Position numbers and translations under genes: made by a program. DNA of 16,963 bases from Verrucomicrobiales bacterium (GTDB taxonomy: Bacteria > Verrucomicrobiota > Verrucomicrobiia > Limisphaerales > JAFMIX01): NCBI GenBank assembly GCA_017853785.1, contig JAFMIX010000012.1, forward strand, positions 1-16,963, written 5' to 3'. Below the pieces are notes generated by a model. It did not search any database and was not told where the DNA came from. It saw only the letters and a program-made list of their open reading frames with translations. This document shows, piece after piece, positions 1 to 6,005 of this stretch (its first letter is position 1; each line of letters opens with the position of its first letter).

Positions 1-114
1 CTCACGGGGTTCCCTGTCGCCTGATTGGGTTCAACTGACAAAATTCAAAGAACGGCGGCAGTGTCGCTGCCCGGGAAATTTTGCCAAGCGAAAAGTCTGA
101 AAAAAATCGCCCGC

Positions 115-1311
115 CTACTTGGCCACCGCGACGGCCTTGCGGATGGCATCCTTGAATTTCTCGATGCCTTGATCGAATGCCGCCGCGATGGGCAGCACGG
201 TGAGTTTTTTGAACTTGGTCTTGAACTGCTTGAGCATCTTCTCCGCCGCTGGTTCATCCATCTTGTTGGCGACGACGAGGCGAGGGCGATCCAACAAGTC
301 GGGGTCGTAATACTCCAACTCCTTGAGCAACTGCTTGTAATCATCCCACGGCTTGCGGTTGTCCGTGCCGGCCATGTCGAGCAGCAACACGAGCACTTTG
401 CAGCGCGCGATATGTCGCAGAAAGGCATGGCCGAGGCCGACGTTTTGGTGCGCGCCCTCGATCAGGCCCGGCACGTCGCAGACGGTAAGGCGATGCCAGT
501 CGGCGTATTCAACGATGCCAACCTGCGGGGTGAGCGTGGTGAAAGGATACGGCGCAATCTTCGGGCGCGCGTGCGAAATGGCCGCGAGCAAGGTGGATTT
601 TCCGGCGTTCGGATAACCGACGATGCCAACTTCGGCCATGATGCGCAGTTCAAAAAAGAAATCACCTTCCTCGCCAGGCTCCCCGGGTTGGGCGAAGCGC
701 GGGGTCTGGCGCGTGGAGGTGGCGAAGTTGCGATTGCCCAGACCGCCGCGACCGGCCTTGCAGAGGACGAAGCGCTGGCCGTGCGTGGTCAGGTCGGCGA
801 TGAGTTCACCCTTTTGGTGGTGCGCTTCGGCCTTTTCGGCGGCGAATGAATCGGGATCTTTGGATAAATCCATTTCCAGGCCGCGCGCATCGCCGGAGTG
901 GCGGATGACGGGTCGCCTGCCCGTGCTCGTCATCATCAACGGGGGTAACTCCTCCGTGGTTTCCTCTTCGGACTCGGCTTCGACTTCCACCGGGTAAGTA
1001 GGCGGCGTGGTGCCAGGCAATTTCCACACGAGTGTGCCACAGGGGACTTTGACGATGATATCCTTGCCAGCAAGGCCGTCGCAGCCCTTGCCCATGCCGC
1101 ACTTACCGTCCTGCGCGATGAGGCGGGGCTGGTAATATTGATTGATGAGGTTGTTGAGGTCGTGGCTGGCTTCGAGGATGACATCGCCACCGCGGCCACC
1201 GTTGCCGCCGCTGGGCCCGCCCTTGGGGATGTAGGCTTCGCGATGGAAGGCGACGCAACCTTTGCCGCCGTGACCGGCACGGGCGTAAACTTTGATCTGG
1301 TCGATGAACAT
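115..1311 (-). CDS. obgE: Obg-family GTPase with a long insertion in the Obg domain
   Basis: Ribosome-associated GTPase of the Obg/CgtA family, which acts in large-subunit assembly and stress control. The glycine-rich Obg domain occupies about residues 1-96 and 167-225. The G domain follows: P-loop GYPNAGKST at 232-240, switch PFTTL at 256-260, DVPG at 279-282, NKMD at 349-352. About 70 residues (97-166), with an acidic run near 109-122, split the Obg domain between GTLVW and GELIADLT, where relatives have only a short turn. There is no C-terminal OCT domain; the protein stops soon after the G domain (398 residues). I chose the ATG at 1311 because MFIDQIKVYA is the classical Obg N-terminus; the open frame reaches a TTG at 1332 that lies in a leader hairpin. 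It sits downstream of rplU-rpmA, the usual neighbourhood, but a terminator intervenes. Identity is certain; the role of the insertion is unknown. Confidence 0.96.
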   Translation of the reverse strand: MFIDQIKVYARAGHGGKGCVAFHREAYIPKGGPSGGNGGRGGDVILEASHDLNNLINQYYQPRLIAQDGKCGMGKGCDGLAGKDIIVKVPCGTLVWKLPGTTPPTYPVEVEAESEEETTEELPPLMMTSTGRRPVIRHSGDARGLEMDLSKDPDSFAAEKAEAHHQKGELIADLTTHGQRFVLCKAGRGGLGNRNFATSTRQTPRFAQPGEPGEEGDFFFELRIMAEVGIVGYPNAGKSTLLAAISHARPKIAPYPFTTLTPQVGIVEYADWHRLTVCDVPGLIEGAHQNVGLGHAFLRHIARCKVLVLLLDMAGTDNRKPWDDYKQLLKELEYYDPDLLDRPRLVVANKMDEPAAEKMLKQFKTKFKKLTVLPIAAAFDQGIEKFKDAIRKAVAVAK

Positions 1312-1322
1312 GATTTGGATTG

Positions 1323-1343
1323 GGGACGGCAAAATGCCATCCC
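1323..1343 (-). promoter_or_regulatory. Hairpin in the obgE leader
   Basis: Two 8-base arms (1323-1330 and 1336-1343) pair with one G.T wobble around a 5-base loop, ending about 11 bases upstream of the obgE ATG on the minus strand. It has no T-run after it, so it is not a simple terminator. It could modulate translation initiation or processing of obgE mRNA; that is inference. Confidence 0.35.
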
Positions 1344-1350
1344 GGGCGCC

Positions 1351-1385
1351 CGAAACAAAAAAGGCGAGGCGGTGGGCCTCGCCTT
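1351..1385 (-). terminator. Rho-independent terminator after rpmA
   Basis: A perfect 10-bp stem (1376-1385 with 1361-1370) and a 5-base loop are followed on the minus strand by a T-rich tail, TTTTGTTTC. It starts 18 bases after the L27 stop codon and lies before obgE, so it should end or attenuate the rplU-rpmA transcript before obgE. Confidence 0.82.
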
Positions 1386-1403
1386 GAAATTGTCCGGCAG
1401 CTG

Positions 1404-1664
1404 CTAGTTCTTGGCGGCGGCTTCCGCCACCACATTGACGCGCTTGCGGCCGAGGTCAAACTGCACCTTGCCGTCCACGAGAGCGAACAACGTCCAGTCA
1501 CGCCCGCAGCCGACGTTCTTGCCGGCGCTGAATTTCGAGCCGCGCTGGCGCACGATGATGCTGCCGGCGGTTACGGTCTGGCTGCCAAATGCTTTCACGC
1601 CGAGCCGTTTGCTGTGACTGTCGCGTCCGTTTTTGACGCTGCCCTGTCCTTTTTTATGTGCCAT
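1404..1664 (-). CDS. rpmA: 50S ribosomal protein L27
   Basis: Large-subunit ribosomal protein whose N-terminal tail reaches towards the peptidyl-transferase centre. The 86-residue product begins MAHKKGQGSVKNGRDS and contains the family hallmarks RLGVKAFG, IIVRQRG and KFSAGKNVGCGRD, covering the full usual length. The N-terminus begins directly with the mature-type AHKKG sequence, without the cleaved extension seen in Firmicutes. It lies 12 bases downstream of rplU and is followed by a strong terminator, so the two ribosomal genes form a compact transcription unit. No clear Shine-Dalgarno site is visible in the short gap, so translation is probably coupled to rplU. Confidence 0.98.
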   Translation of the reverse strand: MAHKKGQGSVKNGRDSHSKRLGVKAFGSQTVTAGSIIVRQRGSKFSAGKNVGCGRDWTLFALVDGKVQFDLGRKRVNVVAEAAAKN

Positions 1665-1676
1665 AAAGCTTGAAGA

Positions 1677-1988
1677 TTATGCGTTGATGGTTTTGATCTG
1701 CACCACGGTCAACTCCTGGCGGTGGCCGATGGTTTTGTGGTAGCCTTTGCGGCGCTTCATCTTGAAAGTGACCTTCTTGTCGCCGCGAATGTGTTCCACG
1801 ACGTCGGCGGTGACGGTCGCGCCGGTGACGGTGGGCGAACCCACGGTGAGCTTGCCATCAGCATTGATGAGCAAGACGCGGTCAAAGGTGAAGGGCTTGC
1901 CAGCCTCGGTTTCGAGGCGTTCGACTTCCAGTTTGTCGCCGGCGACGACCCGATATTGTTTGCCACCTGTTTCTAATACAGCATACAT
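1677..1988 (-). CDS. rplU: 50S ribosomal protein L21
   Basis: Large-subunit ribosomal protein that binds 23S rRNA. The 103-residue product starts MYAVLETGGKQYRV, the diagnostic L21 opening, and ends with the basic KMKRRKGYHKTIGHRQ stretch and VVQIKTINA typical of the C-terminus. Full length for the family. It is the first gene of the rplU-rpmA pair, preceded by a promoter with a perfect -35 box at 2029-2034. The predicted leader is only about 11 bases and lacks a Shine-Dalgarno motif. Confidence 0.98.
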   Translation of the reverse strand: MYAVLETGGKQYRVVAGDKLEVERLETEAGKPFTFDRVLLINADGKLTVGSPTVTGATVTADVVEHIRGDKKVTFKMKRRKGYHKTIGHRQELTVVQIKTINA

Positions 1989-2005
1989 AAAATCAAAGGA
2001 CGGAC

Positions 2006-2034
2006 ATGAAACCCCAGGTGCGGCCCGGTGTCAA
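2006..2034 (-). promoter_or_regulatory. Sigma-70-type promoter for rplU-rpmA
   Basis: On the minus strand, TTGACA (2029-2034) is a consensus -35 box. A 17-base spacer separates it from TTTCAT (2006-2011), a 4/6 match to the -10 box. Transcription would start near 1999, about 11 bases before the rplU ATG. Confidence 0.55.
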
Positions 2035-2046
2035 TGTGGAATTTGG

Positions 2047-2098
2047 AAAATTTGGGACTCCCAATCGCTATCCTGATAAGCGGCTGGCCTAAACCAGC
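2047..2098 (-). terminator. Possible weak terminator after hisS
   Basis: Just past the hisS stop codon the minus strand carries a 5-bp hairpin (2083-2098, GCTGG/CCAGC) and then a second 5-bp hairpin (2052-2064, TTGGG/CCCAA) followed by ATTTTCC. The stems are short, so this is only a candidate; some transcription into rplU may continue. Confidence 0.35.
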
Positions 2099-2100
2099 GT

Positions 2101-3354
2101 TCACGGAGTGCAGCGGAGGTGATTGCCCACATCGTTCACGCCGGCGACGATTTCCTCGCGGGTCTTCAGGTTGCGGAGGCGCACATAGTCGCTGCTATCC
2201 AGCCGGGCGGTGAAGGCGACTTTGAGTTCCTGGGCACGCTTGAATTGTTTATCCGGCTTGGCGGGCGTAAGCGGGTATTCCACCGCATGGCCGGCGGCGC
2301 GCAGGTCGTGAACCAGCTTCAGGGTCGCCGGGCGCAGGGTTTCGTCCTCCACAAGGGCATAGACGAACATCGGAGCATCGAACTTGGGCAACAACCCGCG
2401 CGCCTTGAGGAGTTCGAGCAGGACGACATCGCCCATGCCAAAACCCAACGCGGGTAAATCCACTTTGCCGTTGCTGATGAGTTTGACCAGGCCGTTGTAA
2501 CGACCGCCGCCGGCGATGGCGCGCAATTCGCCTTTGCGATCAAAAGCCTCGAACACAACACCGGTGTAATACGCCAAGCCGCGGATGACCTGATAATCCA
2601 CCTTCACGAAATCACGCAAGCCACGCGCGGCGAGGTTATCGAGGATGGCCTGCAATTCCTGCGTGGGCGTGCCTTTAGCGATGAAATCGTTGACCGCAGC
2701 CAGTGAGAAGCCCAGTTCGGCGAGTTTCTTTTCACTTTCCTCCGGCGCGGTGCGTTCCAGTTTATCGATGATCTGGAAAAAATCATACTCCCGCGCCGCG
2801 ACCCCGCCACCGCGCTGGAAAAATTCCTGCCACGCATTGCGACTGCTGAGGCGCAGGACAAAATCCTCGGCGGTCAAGCCGAACGCGCGGAGCGTATCGA
2901 TGACAAGGGCGATGAGTTCAGCATCCGCCGCCGGGTCGGTCTCGCCGATGAGGTCGGCGTTGAACTGGAAGTGTTCGCGCAGACGGCCCTTCTGCGGCTT
3001 CTCGTAGCGGAAAAGTTGCGGGATGGCGAACCACTTGATGGGTTTTTTGTAATTGCGCTCGTGGGCGGCGACCATGCGGGCGAGCGTGGGCGTCATCTCG
3101 GGCCGGAGCGCGATGTGGCGTTCGCCCTTGTCGGTGAAATCAAAGAGCTGTTTGACGATTTCCTCGCCGGATTTGGTGGTGAAGAGTTCGAGCGGTTCGA
3201 GCGGCGGGCCGTCGTATTCGCGGAAGCCGTAGCGCTTGGCGATGGTGCGCCATTTCTCGAAGATGTATTGGCGGGCATCAGCACTCCACACATCCGGGTG
3301 CGGCAGCGGTTCGGGATAAAAGTCGCGGAAACCAGGCAGACGTTCGATAGCCAT
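2101..3354 (-). CDS. hisS: Histidyl-tRNA synthetase
   Basis: Class II aminoacyl-tRNA synthetase that charges tRNA-His in the cytoplasm. Visible family motifs are LRPEMTPTLAR at about 83-93, the motif 2 segment FRYEKPQKGRLREHFQFN at 115-132, the histidine-binding RGLAYYTG at 258-265 (many relatives have RGLDYYTG), and motif 3 GFGMGDVVLLELL at 304-316. The remaining C-terminal part, about 325-417, fits the anticodon-binding domain. At 417 residues it is of normal length. The ATG at 3354 gives the standard MAIERLPGFRDFYP opening; no clear Shine-Dalgarno motif precedes it. It lies 66 bases downstream of the HU-like gene with no strong terminator in the gap, so co-transcription is plausible. Confidence 0.97.
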   Translation of the reverse strand: MAIERLPGFRDFYPEPLPHPDVWSADARQYIFEKWRTIAKRYGFREYDGPPLEPLELFTTKSGEEIVKQLFDFTDKGERHIALRPEMTPTLARMVAAHERNYKKPIKWFAIPQLFRYEKPQKGRLREHFQFNADLIGETDPAADAELIALVIDTLRAFGLTAEDFVLRLSSRNAWQEFFQRGGGVAAREYDFFQIIDKLERTAPEESEKKLAELGFSLAAVNDFIAKGTPTQELQAILDNLAARGLRDFVKVDYQVIRGLAYYTGVVFEAFDRKGELRAIAGGGRYNGLVKLISNGKVDLPALGFGMGDVVLLELLKARGLLPKFDAPMFVYALVEDETLRPATLKLVHDLRAAGHAVEYPLTPAKPDKQFKRAQELKVAFTARLDSSDYVRLRNLKTREEIVAGVNDVGNHLRCTP

Positions 3355-3420
3355 GCCGCGAAAGATAAAAGGCAGCCGGCCAAAGGGAAAGTAAAAGCGC
3401 GGGCCACGCCGGCAGCGGCG

Positions 3421-3714
3421 TCACTTCTTGGGCGGAATGCGGATGACCATTTCCCGCATTTCCTTGCCGGCCTTGAATTTCACCACGGAACGCGTGGGAA
3501 TGGGCACGTCGATTTCCGGGCGATTGGGATTGCGCCCGATGCGGGCTTTGCGGGTCTTGACTTCGAAGACGCCGAAGTTGCGCAGTTCCACCGTTTCGCC
3601 CTCGGCGAGAGACTCGGAGATGTAGTCCAAGGTCTTTTGGACGACTTGCTGGACATCCTGCTGTTTCAGATCGGTTTCTTCACTGATGCGGACGACGAGG
3701 TCACGCTTGGTCAT
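3421..3714 (-). CDS. HU/IHF-family nucleoid DNA-binding protein
   Basis: Small basic histone-like protein of the HU/IHF family that bends DNA as a dimer. The 97-residue product shows the family body: an N-terminal helical region (MTKRDLVVRISEETDL), the core VELRNFGVFEVKTRKARIGRNPN at about 42-64, which leads into the DNA-minor-groove arm, and VVKFKAGKEMREMV near the end. The arm carries RNPNRPEIDVPIP; the Asn-Pro pair matches the NP motif conserved in HU and IHF. I cannot assign HU versus IHF subunit from sequence alone, so no symbol is given. It has the best ribosome binding site of the window, AAGGAGG at 3719-3725 with a 4-base spacer, plus a good promoter, which fits high expression. Confidence 0.95.
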   Translation of the reverse strand: MTKRDLVVRISEETDLKQQDVQQVVQKTLDYISESLAEGETVELRNFGVFEVKTRKARIGRNPNRPEIDVPIPTRSVVKFKAGKEMREMVIRIPPKK

Positions 3715-3758
3715 ATCTCCTCCTTGATTGGTGGACGTTGTTGTGGGCTACGGCTTCA

Positions 3759-3786
3759 CTTATAGATGCCGGACAGCCCACGTCAA
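3759..3786 (-). promoter_or_regulatory. Sigma-70-type promoter for the HU/IHF-like gene
   Basis: On the minus strand, TTGACG (3781-3786), a 16-base spacer and TATAAG (3759-3764) each match five of six consensus bases. The start would lie near 3752, leaving a leader of about 37 bases that contains a strong Shine-Dalgarno site (3719-3725). hisS may also be served from here. Confidence 0.7.
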
Positions 3787-3877
3787 GCCATGAATCCAAG
3801 GTCACAGCAGGGCGTCCCCTCCCCGGGGGCAACACACCACCCCTGCCAGCCTGCAATCGGGGGGAAAACGAAGTGGT

Positions 3878-3905
3878 TTGCGTTTCCGCCGGATTAAAAT
3901 ATCGT
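3878..3905 (+). promoter_or_regulatory. Putative promoter for the uracil-DNA glycosylase gene
   Basis: TTGCGT (3878-3883), a 16-base spacer and TATCGT (3900-3905). The predicted transcription start near 3912 is about two bases before the chosen TTG start codon, so the message may be almost leaderless. Confidence 0.42.
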
Positions 3906-3913
3906 AGCCGCCC

Positions 3914-4642
3914 TTGAAACCATCGCCTGCCAGCACCAGCAAGCAACTTCTCGCCGCCGCCCACGAACTGTCCCGCCACGTCGCCCGGCTGCGCTTCGCT
4001 GCGCCCGTGGCACACGTCTACAACCCGCTGGATTACGCCGGAGCCGCCCACGCTGAATACCTGCGCCGCTTCGGTGGCGGGCGGAAGCGCGTCTTGTTCC
4101 TAGGCATGAACCCTGGCCCGTTTGGCATGGTGCAGACCGGCATCCCCTTTGGCGAAGTAGCCGCCGTCCGCGATTGGATGGGCCTCCGTGCCACCATCAC
4201 CAAGCCGACCAAGGAACATCCCGCGCGGCCTATCGAGGGGCTGGCCTGTGCGCGTTCGGAAGTTAGCGGGCGGCGGCTCTGGGAACTTTTCGCCGGACGC
4301 TTCAGGACGCCGGAGAAATTCTTCGCCGATCACTTCGTGGCGAACTACTGCCCGCTCGCGTTTCTTTCCGCGACCGGCGGCAACCTCACACCGGACAAAC
4401 TCCCGGCGGCGGAGCAGCAAGAACTGTTTGCCCATTGCGACGCCCACCTGCGGCGCGTGCTGGAAACACTCAAGCCGGAATGGCTCGTCGGCGTGGGCGG
4501 CTTTGCGGAGGCGCGCGGCGCGGCGGTGGCCTCCGGCGAGAAAATCGGCCGCATCCTGCACCCCAGCCCCGCCAGCCCGGCGGCGAATCGTGGCTGGGCC
4601 GCGGCCGCAAACAGGCAATTGGTCGCGCTCGGCATTTGGTGA
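3914..4642 (+). CDS. SMUG1-type uracil-DNA glycosylase
   Basis: Base-excision repair enzyme that removes uracil and oxidised pyrimidines from DNA. The 242-residue product carries the SMUG1 signature almost intact: VYNPLDYA at 35-42, the active-site motif GMNPGPFGMVQTGIPFGEV at 64-82, and the intercalation-loop motif HPSPASPAANRGW at 216-228. The Asn of GMNPG is the residue that activates water in SMUG1; no Asp takes its place. The start must be non-ATG: the first in-frame Met codon is inside the active-site motif. TTG at 3914 is the best choice and lies just after a predicted promoter. It is divergent from the HU-like gene and runs ahead of cysK. The family is confident; the exact start is less certain. 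Confidence 0.93.
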   Translation: MKPSPASTSKQLLAAAHELSRHVARLRFAAPVAHVYNPLDYAGAAHAEYLRRFGGGRKRVLFLGMNPGPFGMVQTGIPFGEVAAVRDWMGLRATITKPTKEHPARPIEGLACARSEVSGRRLWELFAGRFRTPEKFFADHFVANYCPLAFLSATGGNLTPDKLPAAEQQELFAHCDAHLRRVLETLKPEWLVGVGGFAEARGAAVASGEKIGRILHPSPASPAANRGWAAAANRQLVALGIW

Positions 4643-4659
4643 ACCATCTTAGAAAAGGC

Positions 4660-4687
4660 TTGCGCCGCCCCCGCGTCCCGCCAAGAT
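4660..4687 (+). promoter_or_regulatory. Weak candidate promoter for cysK
   Basis: TTGCGC (4660-4665), a 16-base spacer and CAAGAT (4682-4687), a 3/6 match to the -10 box, lie in the 82-base gap before cysK. The predicted leader is about 31 bases, with an AGGA at 4698-4701 that is far from the start codon. Confidence 0.3.
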
Positions 4688-4724
4688 TTGCTTCCGCAGG
4701 AAATCAAACGAACTCACCAAATTT

Positions 4725-5708
4725 ATGAGCCGCATCTACAACAACATCGTCGAAACCGTGGGCCGCACCCCTCTGGTCCGGTTGAACAAGGTCACCGCCG
4801 GCTTGGACGCGACCATCGCGCTCAAGTGCGAATTCTTCAACCCCCTCGGCAGCGTCAAGGACCGCATCGGCATGGCGATGATCGAAGACGCCGAGAAGCG
4901 TGGCGTGCTCAAGCCCGGGACGACCATCATCGAGCCGACCAGCGGCAACACCGGCATCGCCCTCGCATTCGTCGCGGCGGCCAAGGGCTACAAGATCATC
5001 CTCACGATGCCCGAAACAATGTCGCTCGAACGCCGCACCCTGCTGGCCATGCTCGGCGCGAAACTCGTCCTCACCCCCGGCGCGGAAGGCATGAAAGGCG
5101 CCATCGCGCGCGCCGAAGCCATCGCCAAAGAAACGCCCAACTCGTGGATTCCCCAGCAGTTCGAAAACGCCGCCAACCCGGCCATCCACTCCAAGACGAC
5201 CGCCGTGGAACTGTGGGATGATACGGACGGTAAGATCGACATCTTCGTCGCCGCCGTCGGCACCGGCGGCACCATCACCGGCGTCACCGAAGTCATCAAA
5301 CCGAAGAAGGCGTCATTCCAAGCCATCGCCGTCGAACCGAAAGATTCCCCGGTGATCTCGCAGACGCTCGCCGGCCAGCCGGTTAAACCCGGGCCGCACA
5401 AGATCCAAGGCACGGGCGCGGGGTTCATCCCCAAAAACCTTCACCTCAAGGACACCGCCGGCAACCCGCAGATCGTTGAATGCGTGCAAGTCTCCAACGA
5501 CGACGCGTTCGCCATGGCGCGGCGGCTGGCGAAGGAAGAAGGGTTGCTCGTAGGCATCTCCACCGGCGCGAACGTCTGCGCCGCCATCGAGATCGCCAAG
5601 CGGCCGGCGAACAAAGGCAAACTCATCGTCACCGTCGCCTGCTCCACCGGCGAACGCTACCTGAGCACAGCGCTCGCCGCCGAAGCCCGGGCGGAAGTCG
5701 GGGGCTGA
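4725..5708 (+). CDS. cysK: Cysteine synthase (O-acetylserine sulfhydrylase)
   Basis: PLP enzyme that makes L-cysteine from O-acetylserine and sulfide, the last step of assimilatory cysteine synthesis in the cytoplasm. The 327-residue protein has the PLP lysine in NPLGSVKDR (Lys45), the substrate loop TSGNTG at 72-77, the phosphate-binding GTGGT at 179-183, GTGAGFIP at 229-236, GISTGAN at 277-283 and CSTGERYLST at 306-315. The overall pattern, including the absence of a haem or CBS domain, favours CysK over cystathionine beta-synthase. The CysK/CysM split cannot be settled here, although the sequence reads as CysK throughout. It is monocistronic by appearance: a candidate promoter lies ahead and a clear terminator follows 20 bases after the stop. 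Confidence 0.95.
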   Translation: MSRIYNNIVETVGRTPLVRLNKVTAGLDATIALKCEFFNPLGSVKDRIGMAMIEDAEKRGVLKPGTTIIEPTSGNTGIALAFVAAAKGYKIILTMPETMSLERRTLLAMLGAKLVLTPGAEGMKGAIARAEAIAKETPNSWIPQQFENAANPAIHSKTTAVELWDDTDGKIDIFVAAVGTGGTITGVTEVIKPKKASFQAIAVEPKDSPVISQTLAGQPVKPGPHKIQGTGAGFIPKNLHLKDTAGNPQIVECVQVSNDDAFAMARRLAKEEGLLVGISTGANVCAAIEIAKRPANKGKLIVTVACSTGERYLSTALAAEARAEVGG

Positions 5709-5728
5709 TTTTCCCGCCGCCAATCTCC

Positions 5729-5755
5729 AGCGCGCCGGCAACGGCGCGCTTTTTT
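5729..5755 (+). terminator. Rho-independent terminator after cysK
   Basis: An 8-bp perfect stem (5729-5736 with 5743-5750, AGCGCGCC/GGCGCGCT) and a 6-base loop are followed by a T-run to 5755. It closes the cysK unit. Confidence 0.85.
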
Positions 5756-5847
5756 GTTGCGGATTTCGGTCAGGGTCCCGGCGGATTTGCCGCCGCCGAA
5801 GCACCGTGGAAACCGCCCCAAACCGCCGGCGGCGTTGAAAATATTTA

Positions 5848-5875
5848 TTGCTCTTCGGCCCGCTTCGCGTAGAGT
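5848..5875 (+). promoter_or_regulatory. Putative rho promoter
   Basis: TTGCTC (5848-5853), a 16-base spacer and TAGAGT (5870-5875), 4/6 to the -10 box. Transcription would start near 5882, giving a leader of about 124 bases. The stretch between the cysK terminator and this promoter (5756-5847) holds a palindrome, CCGCCGGCGG, at 5823-5832, but no gene. Confidence 0.48.
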
Positions 5876-5881
5876 GCGCCC

Positions 5882-6005
5882 CGTCAACAGTCTCGTTGGC
5901 CGCAGCGGGAAGTCCGCTCTTCGGCCTTTCGGTTTTCCAAAGATTCAACGTTCCGATTCGTCTTCGGGGAAAACGAGACCACCCAAATTTTAGGAGTCAG
6001 TTTTT
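5882..6005 (+). promoter_or_regulatory. Structured 5' leader of rho
   Basis: Within the predicted rho leader an 8-base arm at 5890-5897 (GTCTCGTT) is perfectly complementary to 5972-5979 (AACGAGAC), which would close a long-range stem. Inside it lies a 5-bp hairpin (5904-5908 with 5914-5918), and a weaker one may form around 5950-5970. The Shine-Dalgarno AGGAG at 5992-5996 is just outside the closing stem, 9 bases before the ATG. Rho is autoregulated through its leader in Escherichia coli; a similar role here is inference. Confidence 0.42.

Noticed and set aside
57..71. GGCAG/CTGCC hairpin after obgE as a terminator
   Set aside because: The stem is only 5 bp and no T-run follows it on the minus strand. 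The T-run nearer the stop (about 102-107) has no convincing hairpin before it, so I call no terminator in 1-114.
25..849. A 274-codon open frame on the plus strand
   Set aside because: It is antisense to obgE; its sequence shows no family motif, and long shadow frames are expected in high-GC codon-biased DNA.
5823..5832. GC-rich palindrome upstream of rho as a terminator or operator
   Set aside because: It has no T-run and no spaced partner; such GC palindromes arise by chance at this base composition, and the cysK terminator already lies upstream.
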